DNA of 64,000 nt. It comes from Ilumatobacteraceae bacterium. Its GTDB lineage: Bacteria; Actinomycetota; Acidimicrobiia; Acidimicrobiales; Ilumatobacteraceae. The stretch lies in NCBI GenBank assembly GCA_018401375.1, contig JAGYKR010000011.1, forward strand, positions 18,096-82,095, given 5' to 3'. A program made the position numbers and the translations under genes. The notes under the pieces are model-generated. The model did no database searches. It saw only the letters and a list, made by a program, of their open reading frames with translations, and was not told the DNA's origin. Positions 1 through 9,083 of this stretch are shown here, piece by piece (the stretch's first letter is position 1; each line of letters begins with the position of its first letter).

Positions 1-614
1 GGGATGTTGCGGTTCTTGGCTTCGGCGATGAGGCGTTGGGTGCAGGCACGGACTTGGCTGACACTTCCGGCCAGAGAATCTGATGCGGGATCGCTGATGG
101 TCTGGATGCTGTCGATCACCACTAGCTCCGGTGTGATCTCGGCAATCGCTGAGATCACGTGGGGGAGGGAGTTCTCAGCGAGTAGCCACAGGTCAGGCCG
201 GATCGCTCCGAGCCGTCGGGCGCGCAGGTGGATTTGTTCGGTGCTCTCCTCACCTGAGACGTACAGCGCTCGGCCAGGCCACCAGGCCATCAGCTGCAGG
301 AGCAGAGTGCTCTTACCGATGCCGGGCTCTCCGCCGATCAAGGTGACCGACCCCGGCACGAGCCCACCACCGAGCACATGATCCAATTCGCTGATCCCGG
401 TGCTCTGAGTTTGATGGGTGGAATTGGGAATCTGATCGATCCGCACCGGCCCGCTGCTCATCCCGCTCGGCGGGGGGATCCGTGCGGGAGATGAGGCCAA
501 TGAGGTCTGTTCCTCGAGGGTGTTCCACTCCCCGCAGGCCGTGCACTGGCCGTTCCATTTGGGGTGTTGGGCGCCACAGGAACTGCAGCAATGAACGGTG
601 CGCGTCTTTGTCAT
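1..614 (-). CDS. radA: DNA repair protein RadA/Sms, N-terminal part (runs off the left edge)
   Basis: RadA is a cytoplasmic DnaB-like ATPase that helps process recombination intermediates during repair. Only the first 204 residues are in the window. Seen: a C4 zinc finger (Cys9, Cys12, Cys23, Cys26, ending CTACGEW), the RadA signature GISELDHVLGGGL near residue 72, Walker A GEPGIGKS at 94-101, and the SGEES segment near residue 120. The ATG at 614 is chosen because the zinc finger follows at once, as is usual in the family. A 13-bp tandem repeat lies 17 bp upstream and may affect expression. The identification is firm; the rest of the gene lies beyond position 1. Confidence 0.95.
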   Translation of the reverse strand, partial: MTKTRTVHCCSSCGAQHPKWNGQCTACGEWNTLEEQTSLASSPARIPPPSGMSSGPVRIDQIPNSTHQTQSTGISELDHVLGGGLVPGSVTLIGGEPGIGKSTLLLQLMAWWPGRALYVSGEESTEQIHLRARRLGAIRPDLWLLAENSLPHVISAIAEITPELVVIDSIQTISDPASDSLAGSVSQVRACTQRLIAEAKNRNI

Positions 615-630
615 GATTGCCACTATGACG

Positions 631-695
631 AGGGGGTGTCGCAGCGGGGTGTTGTAACGGGGTGTTGTAACGGTGTGTTGTAACGGGGTGTCGCA
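631..695. repeat. Five tandem copies of a 13-bp unit upstream of radA
   Basis: Units at 631-643, 644-656, 657-669, 670-682 and 683-695 follow the pattern ACGGGGTGTTGTA with a few substitutions; the first and last end in TCGCA. The array fills most of the gap between radA (minus strand) and the VOC gene (plus strand). Its function is unknown: it could be an operator array or replication-slippage DNA. Confidence 0.85.
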
Positions 696-795
696 ATAGT
701 GTGTGAAATCCGCTAGGTTAGTTGCGAGAGCAAGTATTTGCCCGAGAGGTGCCCGGCCTGTGAGCCTTTGGCGCCGAGACGCTAGAGGAGTCGTA

Positions 796-1422
796 ATGAC
801 CGGTCACATCGCGGTAGATAGCCCGCACAACCAAGCCGACCACAGTGGCTCACGGCCCGCGTGGATGGGGCTGAACCACCTCGCATTAGTGACATCAGAC
901 ATGGACGCAACCGTCCGGTTCTGGCATGGGGTACTCGGGGCGGAGATCATGGCCACCATTGCGACCCCGGGCTTCAAGCACTACTTCTTCCGCATTGGTG
1001 ATCACCAGACGATCGCATTCTTCGAGTACCTCAACACTGAACTGCAGACCTTCGCGAAGCCTGCTGGCGTTCCCTACGAGCACGCCTCTCAGTTTGATCA
1101 CCTCTCGCTCGGACTCCCCGATGAACGAGCGCTTGAGGATCTCCGGTCTCGGTTAATTGCGCACGGATGCGAGGTCACCGAGGTGGTGGATCATGGGTTC
1201 ATTCGATCGATCTACTTTTCCGATCCAACCGGTATCGCACTTGAGGCCTCGTGGTGGACTTCTGACCCTCAGGCCCCGGGTTACGCAGTGGCGGAACGCT
1301 TCCTTGATCCCGATCCGGTGCCGGCATTGAAAGAACTGATCGCAACTGGCGCGATCGCCTCAACCCCTCGCACAAAGTTGGTGGATGGTCTTGTCATCCA
1401 GCCTGGTGTAGAGGGCATCTGA
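796..1422 (+). CDS. VOC-family (glyoxalase/dioxygenase-fold) protein
   Basis: A 208-residue single-module member of the vicinal oxygen chelate superfamily, which holds metal-dependent lyases, dioxygenases and thiol transferases. Candidate metal ligands fit the usual His/Glu/His/Glu order: His28 (GLNHLALVTSD), Glu77 (FFEYL), His102 (FDHLSL) and Glu150 (ALEAS). The substrate cannot be told from the sequence. The ATG at 796 follows an AGAGGAG ribosome site; an upstream in-frame ATG at 703 has none and would add an unrelated arginine-rich stretch. The gene converges on the DsbA-like gene 12 bp downstream. A TAGGTT element at 714-719 could be its -10 box, but no -35 box is clear. Confidence 0.82.
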   Translation: MTGHIAVDSPHNQADHSGSRPAWMGLNHLALVTSDMDATVRFWHGVLGAEIMATIATPGFKHYFFRIGDHQTIAFFEYLNTELQTFAKPAGVPYEHASQFDHLSLGLPDERALEDLRSRLIAHGCEVTEVVDHGFIRSIYFSDPTGIALEASWWTSDPQAPGYAVAERFLDPDPVPALKELIATGAIASTPRTKLVDGLVIQPGVEGI

Positions 1423-1434
1423 TCTGCTGCCGCC

Positions 1435-2157
1435 CTAGTTGGATCTGCGAGAGTCCTTCGGAAACTCAACCACCTCGCCGCGATTGATGCTGACCCAGTC
1501 GCGGGCTTCGAGGTACGGCCGCAAGGCTTCGGTAATCGCGCGTCCGTGGTCCGCGTTCTTCGGGCGCTGCAGTTCAAACAGATGCGGGAACTCTCGCCAG
1601 GCGGTCACCGCCTCCCACAATCGGACCGCTTCGGCCCCCGTGGGAGGGTCGATCAGAACCGGACCGAACAAGCAGTCCTGAGCGGCTGGGTCCTCGCCGA
1701 GGAACAGTGTTGGCACCCCATATCCACCGGCTGCAATCACCCGCTGGTGATCGGCGAGAACCTCATCGTTGGTGCTCGGGTCTCCGATGGCTTGATCGAC
1801 GAGACCAGGATCGAGACCGATCTCAGCCAACAGGTGGCGGGCTACATCGGGTTCGTGTGGTTTCAGGCCTTCGACGTGCAGCGCCGATCCCGCTCGCAGG
1901 TACCAGCGGTCAAGATCTTCATTGCTGGTGCGCCGCAAGAGTGCGCCGATTCGCATCATTGACCATCCGTATGACCAAGATCGTTCCCACGGATGCTTTT
2001 TGCCCTCTACCCGGTTCACCTCTTCGAGGCTGAAGAAACGCCACGTAATCTCAAGGCCGATCTGTTCGCGGACTTCCCGGATCCAGATCGAAGTCAGATA
2101 CGCGAACGGACACATCAGATCGAAATGGAAGTCCACCGAGGGTGCAGATGCGGTCAT
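1435..2157 (-). CDS. DsbA-like thioredoxin-fold protein, mycothiol-dependent nitroreductase type
   Basis: A 240-residue DsbA-family protein with no signal peptide, so probably cytoplasmic. The active-site region [12 protein letters not shown] places a single cysteine, Cys16, at the start of the first helix (CPFA instead of CxxC). This single-cysteine arrangement is typical of the actinobacterial family that includes mycobacterial Rv2466c, where reduction uses mycothiol. The helical insert and the conserved [11 protein letters not shown] cis-proline segment near residue 165 are present. The start at 2157 places the fold at the N-terminus; a longer in-frame extension upstream looks non-coding. 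The exact substrate is not visible, and the mycothiol link is inferred from family and lineage. Confidence 0.8.
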   Translation of the reverse strand: MTASAPSVDFHFDLMCPFAYLTSIWIREVREQIGLEITWRFFSLEEVNRVEGKKHPWERSWSYGWSMMRIGALLRRTSNEDLDRWYLRAGSALHVEGLKPHEPDVARHLLAEIGLDPGLVDQAIGDPSTNDEVLADHQRVIAAGGYGVPTLFLGEDPAAQDCLFGPVLIDPPTGAEAVRLWEAVTAWREFPHLFELQRPKNADHGRAITEALRPYLEARDWVSINRGEVVEFPKDSRRSN

Positions 2158-2224
2158 AGTCCAGATTGGCACATCAGCCGGGTGTGGAACCGACCGGATC
2201 ACACGGCGTGATGAGATCCGAAGA

Positions 2225-3229
2225 TCAGCGAGCCTGTTCGATCCTGCGGGCTGCTCTCTGGCGGCGGGCGATGGCTCGACGGCGCCGGGCAAAGAACACC
2301 CACGTGATGAATGCGCCACTGCCAATGACCCAGAGCACCAGCAGCGCGACCAATACCTGCGACAGACCGCCCGCCCAAGCGGCTCCACTGGGACCCTGCA
2401 CCGTTGTCATCGAGATCTCAGTGGTGGATCCATCGAGCGGGATCTGCCACTGCACGACAGAGCGATCATCTTCAGCGGAGATCACCTCACCTGAGTGCTC
2501 AGTGACCCGTCCTGGTGCGGTGATCTCCACGAGCAAACCGAGCGAGTTTGCGGGGGTGGCGCCGGCTGCGATGAGTCCTTCTTCAAAGGGGAGACCTCCC
2601 AATACCGATGTGAGATCGGGATCCGAGAATACGGCGAATCCTTCGGTGCTGTTTCCTGCAGGAACAGTGACACTCAGGGAGAACTGATTGACGATCTCAG
2701 CGATCGGGTCCTGGCTGACCGGGTCATTACCGGCGCGATCATTACCGGTGACCGCTCGCCGTTCCAGAGCCTTGATCGCCAGTGGGGGCCCGATCTCTGC
2801 AATCGCGGTCGCGGTCTCTTCCATGGATGCGGTGGCCTTGGTCATTTGGATCCGCAGGCCACCATCGGTTGTGGGGGTCGGACCCTCGATGACCCAGCCA
2901 GCGAGTCGGGCATCTTCCACGATCAGCAGATCGGCGCCAGGCGGCAAAGCGGCAGTCAGTTCGGGGTCGAGGACGATCTCTGCGTCCACCTGCCCGGTGC
3001 CGTCGGCGGTTACCTCAATCTTGACGGTCATATCCATCCGACATCCAACGGTCAGTAGTCCCAACACGATGATCACGAAGACGGTGTTCAGTCGGGGGAT
3101 CGCCTGCGTCAGCCCGCGACCCAGCCCTCGACCCGGCCCTCGACCGAGTCCTCGGATCACAGCGCCAGTCGTAGTTGCAGCCACAGAGTCATTCTGGCGG
3201 ACCGGGGTGGCTGATAGGTGGAGCGTCAT
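2225..3229 (-). CDS. LppM-like membrane-anchored lipoprotein
   Basis: A 334-residue exported protein resembling the LppM domain family of actinobacteria (mycobacterial LppM). Seen: a hydrophobic segment ending in lipobox LLTVGC with Cys63, an extracytoplasmic beta-rich domain (about residues 64-290), then a C-terminal membrane helix near 295-320 followed by a basic cytoplasmic tail of arginines. The stretch before the hydrophobic segment is unusually long for a signal peptide and holds a GRGxGRGx repeat coded by 12-bp DNA repeats. A downstream GTG start is therefore possible. The role is unknown beyond cell-envelope location. No strong ribosome site is seen at 3229. Confidence 0.68.
   Translation of the reverse strand: MTLHLSATPVRQNDSVAATTTGAVIRGLGRGPGRGLGRGLTQAIPRLNTVFVIIVLGLLTVGCRMDMTVKIEVTADGTGQVDAEIVLDPELTAALPPGADLLIVEDARLAGWVIEGPTPTTDGGLRIQMTKATASMEETATAIAEIGPPLAIKALERRAVTGNDRAGNDPVSQDPIAEIVNQFSLSVTVPAGNSTEGFAVFSDPDLTSVLGGLPFEEGLIAAGATPANSLGLLVEITAPGRVTEHSGEVISAEDDRSVVQWQIPLDGSTTEISMTTVQGPSGAAWAGGLSQVLVALLVLWVIGSGAFITWVFFARRRRAIARRQRAARRIEQAR
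3111..3158. repeat. 12-bp tandem repeat inside the lipoprotein leader
   Basis: Four units of 12 bp (3111-3122, 3123-3134, 3135-3146, 3147-3158) following AGCCCTCGACCC with substitutions. They code the GRGxGRGx stretch just before the signal hydrophobic segment. Because the unit is a multiple of three, copy number could change without breaking the frame. Confidence 0.7.
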
Positions 3230-3327
3230 GAGAGGTAGTTGAGGTGTGGGAGACTCAGGACATGGATGTGGGCGGCGGCCACCCATCCGAACCCATCCAC
3301 CGGGGGGTTTTCTTCGACGGTGGGTCA

Positions 3328-4164
3328 ATGAGTTCGGATCGACAACCCGAGGTGGTGCTACGCCGTGTTCTGATTGACGGTCGGGAACGCTTCCAGTTAT
3401 TGACGCCGATCGCATTCTGGGATCCAGATCACGACCGCCCGCATGTGGTGCCCGCTGATGTTGAGCAGTTCCACAGTGACCTGACCTCGGTGCCATTTAT
3501 GTTCACTTGGTTGGTGCCGAGGACCGGGGCCCATCTCCTTGCAGCACTCCTGCATGACGGCCTCGTCGGAGGCGATGAAACAGGCCTCACCTATCGAGGG
3601 CCGCGGGTGAGCCGCGAGCAGGCTGACCTCATCTTTCGTCGAGCGTTGTGCAGCCTCGGGATTTCGAGAGCTCGCGCATGGTTGATGTGGACTGCGGTGA
3701 CATTGGCAACTATCCACGCCGAACTTCCATCACGATCCATCCGAGCACGGATTCGATGGGGAACGATGGCTGCCACGCTGGTCGCAGTGATCGGTATTGG
3801 TTTCACGTCCACCCTTGACCTTTTCGATGTGGTGGAGATCGTGCCGTGGATGGGCGATCGACCATGGCAGATCGAACTCTTCACGGGAGCGCTGGCCGCA
3901 ACGACAATCCCCGCCGCCCTATCGGTCCTGTGGGGCCGATTGTGGCATGCGGGGATGATCGCAGGAATCGCTTTGGCCTGGCTGCTTCACGTGAGCACCT
4001 TGGTGCTGGCGTTAGCTGCCGGGTTTTGGGTTGTGGAGCGGGTGGGTCGCACCTGCCCAGACCCGACCAGATCAGTCAGGCTGGGCGGTGGGCGGGGGAA
4101 GCTCCCCTGGACTCTCCACGACAGGATCGATGAGCGTCGTGGTGGTGGCGAGTTCCACCGCTGA
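3328..4164 (+). CDS. DUF1353-like domain membrane protein
   Basis: A 278-residue protein of unknown function. The N-terminal half matches the DUF1353 pattern: HSDLTSVPFMFTWLVPRTG followed by LLAALLHDGL and a second helix with EQADLIFRRAL. The C-terminal half has about three hydrophobic helices (near 145-165, 185-205 and 212-235), an addition not typical of the short phage-associated DUF1353 proteins. The ATG at 3328 was chosen because the domain starts soon after; an upstream ATG at 3262 is possible. The last 93 bp overlap the 3' end of clpC on the opposite strand. No function is assigned. Confidence 0.62.
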   Translation: MSSDRQPEVVLRRVLIDGRERFQLLTPIAFWDPDHDRPHVVPADVEQFHSDLTSVPFMFTWLVPRTGAHLLAALLHDGLVGGDETGLTYRGPRVSREQADLIFRRALCSLGISRARAWLMWTAVTLATIHAELPSRSIRARIRWGTMAATLVAVIGIGFTSTLDLFDVVEIVPWMGDRPWQIELFTGALAATTIPAALSVLWGRLWHAGMIAGIALAWLLHVSTLVLALAAGFWVVERVGRTCPDPTRSVRLGGGRGKLPWTLHDRIDERRGGGEFHR

Positions 4165-6666
4165 GGGCGGCACGAACCCTTCCACGGCAGTGAATGTAAA
4201 GCGTTGACGACCCTCACGGTCCGGATCTGGTTCCACATCCACAACGATGATCTCGCCTGCGGTGAAGCTCTTGTAGAGCAGCTTCTCCGACAGCACATCT
4301 TCTACGTGACGCTGGATGGCGCGACGCAACGGTCGAGCGCCGAGTTGTGGGTCGTAGCCAATCTCGGCCAACAGGTCTTTGGCGGCCTGCGTGATCTCAA
4401 TGCCGAGGCCTTGAGCTTCGAGCTGGGTGGCGAGTCGCACCGTCATCAGGTCCACCATCTGCACCACCTCATGGCGGGCCAGTTCGTGGAACACGATGAC
4501 TTCATCGATGCGGTTGAGGAACTCGGGACGGAAGTGCTGCTTGAGCGATTCCATCACCTTGTCCTTCATCCGGTCATAGCTCATCGCTGCGTCGTCGGTG
4601 GTGAAGCCGACATTGGCCTTGCGCAGGTCCTGGGTGCCGAGGTTGGAGGTCATGATCAGCACGGTGTTGCGGAAGTCCACCGAACGCCCTTGGGCATCGG
4701 TGAGACGGCCCTCTTCGAGGATTTGCAGCAACGTGTTGAACACGTCCGGGTGGGCTTTTTCGATCTCGTCGAATAACACCACGGAGAACGGCTTGCGGCG
4801 CACAGCCTCGGTGAGTTGGCCGCCCTCTTCGTATCCGACGTATCCCGGGGGCGAACCCACCAGACGGCTCACAGTGTGCTTCTCCATGTACTCGGACATG
4901 TCGAGAGTGATGAGCGCCGAGTCATCACCGAACAAGAACTCCGACAAGGTCTTGGCAAGTTCGGTCTTGCCAACACCGGTGGGTCCGAGGAAGATAAACG
5001 AGCCGCTCGGACGCTTCGGATCCTTGAGGCCCGCACGGGTCCGGCGGATGGACTGGGAGACCGCTGAAATCGCGTTCTCTTGGCCAATGATCCGCTTGTG
5101 CAGTTCGCCTTCCATGTTGAGGAGTTTTTGGGTCTCCTCTTCGGTGAGCTTGTAGACCGGAATCCCCGTCCACTGGCTGAGCACCTCGGCGATGGCTTCC
5201 TCGTCCACCTCGTCGTAGAGGTCAACGCCCGATGCCTTGATCTCGGACTCCTTGGAGGACTTCTCCTCGAGCAGCGCCTTCTCCTGATCGCGCAGACGGC
5301 CCGCCTCTTCAAACTTCTGGTCTTCCACTGCACGACGCTTGGCCTCTTGGACTTCGGCGAGTCGCAGTTCTAGGTCGCGCAGATCCGGTGGGGTTTGCAT
5401 CCGCTTGATTCGCAGACGGCTTCCCGCCTCGTCGATGAGGTCGATGGCCTTATCCGGTAGGAAACGATCCGAGATGTAGCGGTCCGCCAAGTTGGCGGCA
5501 GCCACTAGGGCTTGATCGGTGATCGTGACCCGGTGGTGGGTCTCGTATTGATCGCGGATGCCTTTGAGGATCTCGATGGTGTGGGCGAGCGTGGGTTCAT
5601 CCACTCGCACCGGTTGGAATCGACGCTCGAGAGCGGCGTCCTTTTCCACATGCTTGCGGTACTCATCGAGGGTTGTGGCCCCGACGGTCTGAAGTTCGCC
5701 ACGGGCGAGCATCGGCTTAAGGATCGATGCGGCGTCGATGGCTCCCTCGGCAGCTCCAGCTCCGACGAGGGTGTGAATCTCATCGATGAACAACACGATG
5801 TCCCCGCGGGTCTTGATTTCTTTGAGGACCTTCTTCAGGCGTTCCTCGAAATCACCTCGGTACCGAGAGCCCGCCACCAAAGATCCAAGATCCAAGGTGT
5901 AGAGCTGCTTGTTCATGAGCGTGTCGGGTACATCGTTGTTAACGATCTTTTGGGCGAGCCCTTCGACGATCGCGGTCTTGCCCACGCCGGGCTCTCCCAC
6001 GAGGACCGGATTGTTCTTGGTGCGGCGTGACAGGATCTGCATCACCCGCTCGAGCTCTGTACTGCGACCGATCACCGGATCGAGCTTGTTTTCGCGAGCC
6101 ATCTGGGTGAGGTTGCGGCCGAACTGATCGAGGATCTGGCTGGCGCCTTTATCGGCGGCCTCTTCTTTGGAGGAGCCGCCGACCCCAGCACCTGACGGAG
6201 CTTGATCCGGCCGACCGGTGGCGGGACCTTGGTAACCCGAGAGGAGCTGGATGACCTGTTGACGTACCCGAGACAGATCAGCCCCGAGCTTGACGAGGAC
6301 CTGAGCGGCAACGCCCTCGCCCTCACGGATCAGACCGAGCAAGATGTGCTCTGTGCCGATGTAGTTGTGGCCGAGCTGCAGGGCTTCCCGCAACGAGAGC
6401 TCGAGTACCTTCTTCGCACGGGGAGTAAAAGGAATGTGACCAGAAGGGGAAGACCCTCCCTGGCCAATGATTTCCTCTACCTGACTACGCACGGCTTCGA
6501 GAGAGATCCCGAGGCTTTCGAGGGCCTTGGCGGCGACGCCTTCGCCTTCGTGGATCAAGCCGAGCAGGATGTGCTCAGTGCCGATGTAACTATGACTGAG
6601 CAGCCGCGCTTCCTCTTGGGCGAGGACAACGACCCGGCGGGCCCGATCGGTAAAGCGTTCGAACAT
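4072..6666 (-). CDS. clpC: ATP-dependent Clp protease ATPase subunit ClpC
   Basis: An 864-residue class I Hsp100 unfoldase that feeds substrates to the ClpP protease. Seen in order: two Clp_N repeats (1-145, including the doubled [12 protein letters not shown] motif), AAA+ module 1 with Walker A GEPGVGKT, a coiled UVR region ([20 protein letters not shown]), AAA+ module 2 with Walker A GPTGVGKT, and a C-terminal D2-small domain. The UVR region and length separate ClpC from ClpB and ClpA. A good ribosome site (GGAAAGG) precedes the ATG at 6666. The C-terminus has a proline- and threonine-rich tail of about 30 residues that lies in the overlap with the gene on the other strand. Confidence 0.97.
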   Translation of the reverse strand: MFERFTDRARRVVVLAQEEARLLSHSYIGTEHILLGLIHEGEGVAAKALESLGISLEAVRSQVEEIIGQGGSSPSGHIPFTPRAKKVLELSLREALQLGHNYIGTEHILLGLIREGEGVAAQVLVKLGADLSRVRQQVIQLLSGYQGPATGRPDQAPSGAGVGGSSKEEAADKGASQILDQFGRNLTQMARENKLDPVIGRSTELERVMQILSRRTKNNPVLVGEPGVGKTAIVEGLAQKIVNNDVPDTLMNKQLYTLDLGSLVAGSRYRGDFEERLKKVLKEIKTRGDIVLFIDEIHTLVGAGAAEGAIDAASILKPMLARGELQTVGATTLDEYRKHVEKDAALERRFQPVRVDEPTLAHTIEILKGIRDQYETHHRVTITDQALVAAANLADRYISDRFLPDKAIDLIDEAGSRLRIKRMQTPPDLRDLELRLAEVQEAKRRAVEDQKFEEAGRLRDQEKALLEEKSSKESEIKASGVDLYDEVDEEAIAEVLSQWTGIPVYKLTEEETQKLLNMEGELHKRIIGQENAISAVSQSIRRTRAGLKDPKRPSGSFIFLGPTGVGKTELAKTLSEFLFGDDSALITLDMSEYMEKHTVSRLVGSPPGYVGYEEGGQLTEAVRRKPFSVVLFDEIEKAHPDVFNTLLQILEEGRLTDAQGRSVDFRNTVLIMTSNLGTQDLRKANVGFTTDDAAMSYDRMKDKVMESLKQHFRPEFLNRIDEVIVFHELARHEVVQMVDLMTVRLATQLEAQGLGIEITQAAKDLLAEIGYDPQLGARPLRRAIQRHVEDVLSEKLLYKSFTAGEIIVVDVEPDPDREGRQRFTFTAVEGFVPPSAVELATTTTLIDPVVESPGELPPPTAQPD

Positions 6667-6804
6667 GATTCGCCTTTCCAGCCTGTGGCAGTGGAACTTG
6701 ACTTAATGCTACCGGTGTACCGGATTTTCGTTCTCGCTGCATGATCTGGCGGTAACTCGGTGAAGATGTTCCTGCCCGAACAGGTTTGGGCCTAGCCTGA
6801 AGAA

Positions 6805-7797
6805 GTGTCTGAAGCCGTGTTCTCCTCTCTCCCGGCGACGCTCGTCGACCGTGAGCGCATCGAGGCCGCAATGCGTGCTGCGGTGGTGACCTCTGATCCG
6901 TATATGACGGAGCTGGCCTCCCACCTGATCGTGGCCGGCGGGAAACGCCTCCGGCCTGTGCTCTCGGTGATCGCTGGCCAAGTGGATGGCCGGCCGGCCA
7001 GCGAGGAATCGATTCAAGGTGGGATCGCCTGCGAACTCGTGCACCTCGGTTCGCTCTACCACGACGATGTGATGGATGAGGCGCCCACTCGTCGAGGGGT
7101 GGAGACGGTCAATGCGAAGTGGGGCAACCTTCAGGCGATTCTTGCCGGTGATTTTTTGTTGTCACGGGCCTCAGAGATCGCCGCCTCACTCGGGACGGAA
7201 GTGGCCGGGCTTTTGGCTCGGACCATCGGTTGGCTGTGTGAAGGTCAGATCGAGGAGTTGCGCCACACCTACGACCCGACCCGCACCGAGGAGAGTTATC
7301 TGCGCTCCATCCACGGTAAGACGGCCTCGTTGTATTCCACGGCCACTCGGATCGGCGGAATCGTCGCTGGCCTCGACCGGGAGCACATCGACACCTTGAC
7401 GGCGTTCGGCTCGGATTACGGGATGATTTTCCAGATCGTCGATGACGTGCTCGATATCACCGCCACCGACGAACAGCTCGGTAAGCCCGCAGGCCATGAC
7501 CTTGAAGAAGGGGTCTACACCTTGCCGGTATTGCGAACGATCGGTGCGGGTGATTCAGCCGGCGAGGAGTTGGCGGCGCTGCTCGGCAGACCCCTCGAGG
7601 GAGCAGAGCGAGGGCGGGCCCTTGAAATCGTGCGCACCGGTGGTGGAATTGAGCGGGCGGTTGCAGTGGCAGAGGAGTACATGCTGAGCGCCGAGGGATT
7701 CTGTGGCAGTTTGCCGGATTCACCGGCCACCGAGGCGCTGTCCAAGGCCCCGCGGGAATTACTGAACACCGTCATGAACTCCCCGGCTGCGAGCTGA
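6805..7797 (+). CDS. Polyprenyl diphosphate synthase (trans-isoprenyl type)
   Basis: A 330-residue enzyme that lengthens allylic diphosphates with isopentenyl diphosphate. Family motifs are all present: GGKRLRP (45-51), first aspartate-rich motif DDVMD (87-91) and second motif DDVLD (about 213-217). The spacing fits a long-chain polyprenyl synthase, of the kind that makes the menaquinone tail, but chain length cannot be read with confidence. It converges with a geranylgeranyl-reductase-family gene, and the respiratory genes follow, which supports a quinone role. Translation starts at GTG 6805. A hairpin with a T-run directly after the stop looks like an intrinsic terminator. Confidence 0.88.
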   Translation: MSEAVFSSLPATLVDRERIEAAMRAAVVTSDPYMTELASHLIVAGGKRLRPVLSVIAGQVDGRPASEESIQGGIACELVHLGSLYHDDVMDEAPTRRGVETVNAKWGNLQAILAGDFLLSRASEIAASLGTEVAGLLARTIGWLCEGQIEELRHTYDPTRTEESYLRSIHGKTASLYSTATRIGGIVAGLDREHIDTLTAFGSDYGMIFQIVDDVLDITATDEQLGKPAGHDLEEGVYTLPVLRTIGAGDSAGEELAALLGRPLEGAERGRALEIVRTGGGIERAVAVAEEYMLSAEGFCGSLPDSPATEALSKAPRELLNTVMNSPAAS

Positions 7798-7817
7798 ACC
7801 CAGCTCGATTCTTTTTG
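7790..7817 (+). terminator. Intrinsic terminator after the polyprenyl synthase
   Basis: Stem CGAGCT (7790-7795) pairs with AGCTCG (7802-7807) around a 6-nt loop and is followed by ATTCTTTTTG. The stem overlaps the stop codon of the upstream gene. The short 6-bp stem makes this a moderate call. Confidence 0.55.
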
Positions 7818-7838
7818 CCCGAATCAATAAGGCCAATT

Positions 7839-9083
7839 TCACTGAGGCCATTGCCGAGCGGATCCGTTGAGCGCATACTCCCAGACCCGATCCGCCACAC
7901 GGGAGGTGCCTGCGAGGTGGCGGATGGCTGGCCGCAGGATTCGGGGGTGGGCGCTGAGCTGCGTGATCATCCGACCGCGACGGTACGTGCTTGCGAAGCG
8001 CTCCGAGAGGAGGCCCGGGTAGCTCTGCAGCACGGTCACATCATGGGTTTCGAACGCCCGTGCGAGCACGTGACCGGCGATCTGACCGGTGGCGACGGCG
8101 TACTCGACCCCTGCCCCGGTCAGCGAGTTAGCTGATCCGGCTGCATCCCCAACCACAAGATGGGTGGGTCCGCCGTTCGGGCCTACCGAACCACCGAGCG
8201 GGATCCGACCGCTCACTGGTGGGCCGAGTGGGGATTGTGGATCGATCCGATGGTCGGCGGACACACGACGCGCAAGATCGGCGAGCATCGCGGTGGTGTT
8301 GATACTGCGAAACCCATGGCTCGTGGACAACACGGTCAGGCCGATATTCAGTGAACCGTCTACGAGCGGTACCGCCCAGCCGTAACCGAGGAGGGGCCGC
8401 CCGTCTACTCCGGTGAGATCGAAATAGAGGTTCACCCTCGCTGCAACGGTCTCTGCTGCGTAGTTCATTCTCGGACCGCCACTCGGAGTTCCTTGCTGAG
8501 CCCAGTATCCACGGATCGAGGTGGCGTAGGGCCAATCGCGATTTCGGTACGTCCCGAGGGCCCGGCCAAAGCGGCTGTTCGCCCCGTCGGCGACGAGGGT
8601 GAAGCGTGCGGGGAACTCGGTGATGTGACCATCTGGCCCTCGTACCGACGCGCCTTTTACGAACCCGCGCTCCACGATCGGGGCCACTGCTTCATGGCCA
8701 GTGAGTACGCGAACTCCCCGGGTCTCAGCAAGTGTGATCAGAGCGTGGTCAAGAACATCACGCCGGATGGAATAGGCGTGATTGTGGCCAAAAGGTCCCG
8801 CCGGCCAGACCCTGTCGCTGCGGCGCTGAAGGTGATGAATCCGCATGCCCGTTAATGGCAGCGCCCCATCAAGGTCGGCGACGTTCACTCCGAGTTGGCT
8901 GAGTTGGTGGACAGCGGCGGGGTCGAGCACATCGCCGCACGTCTTTGGTCGAGGAAAGATCTGCCGCTCGATTACCAGCGTGGAAATACCCGCCTCAGCG
9001 AGCACCGATGCCGCGGTCGAACCGGCAGGCCCCCCTCCGATGACGAGAACCTGGGAGGAGTCCCGGGTTAGGTCTGAGGTCAA
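7839..9083 (-). CDS. Geranylgeranyl reductase family flavoprotein (MenJ-like)
   Basis: A 414-residue FAD enzyme. Seen: the dinucleotide-binding GGGPAGS at 16-22, the family motif PKTCGDVLDP near residue 50, and the second FAD motif VGDAAGSANSLTGAG near 310. In actinobacteria such enzymes reduce isoprenoid double bonds, for example one double bond of the menaquinone tail by MenJ. A menaquinone role fits the nearby polyprenyl synthase and respiratory operon but is inferred. The start ATG overlaps the stop of the cytochrome c gene by 4 bp, so the two are probably translated from one mRNA, with the cytochrome first. Confidence 0.85.
   Translation of the reverse strand: MTSDLTRDSSQVLVIGGGPAGSTAASVLAEAGISTLVIERQIFPRPKTCGDVLDPAAVHQLSQLGVNVADLDGALPLTGMRIHHLQRRSDRVWPAGPFGHNHAYSIRRDVLDHALITLAETRGVRVLTGHEAVAPIVERGFVKGASVRGPDGHITEFPARFTLVADGANSRFGRALGTYRNRDWPYATSIRGYWAQQGTPSGGPRMNYAAETVAARVNLYFDLTGVDGRPLLGYGWAVPLVDGSLNIGLTVLSTSHGFRSINTTAMLADLARRVSADHRIDPQSPLGPPVSGRIPLGGSVGPNGGPTHLVVGDAAGSANSLTGAGVEYAVATGQIAGHVLARAFETHDVTVLQSYPGLLSERFASTYRRGRMITQLSAHPRILRPAIRHLAGTSRVADRVWEYALNGSARQWPQ

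Noticed and set aside
631..695. CRISPR array from the 13-bp repeats
   Set aside because: Units are directly adjacent without spacers and too short, and no cas gene is nearby.
2495..3058. Plus-strand open frames across the lipoprotein gene
   Set aside because: They mirror the minus-strand gene, which has a signal segment, lipobox and C-terminal helix; the plus frames have no such structure.
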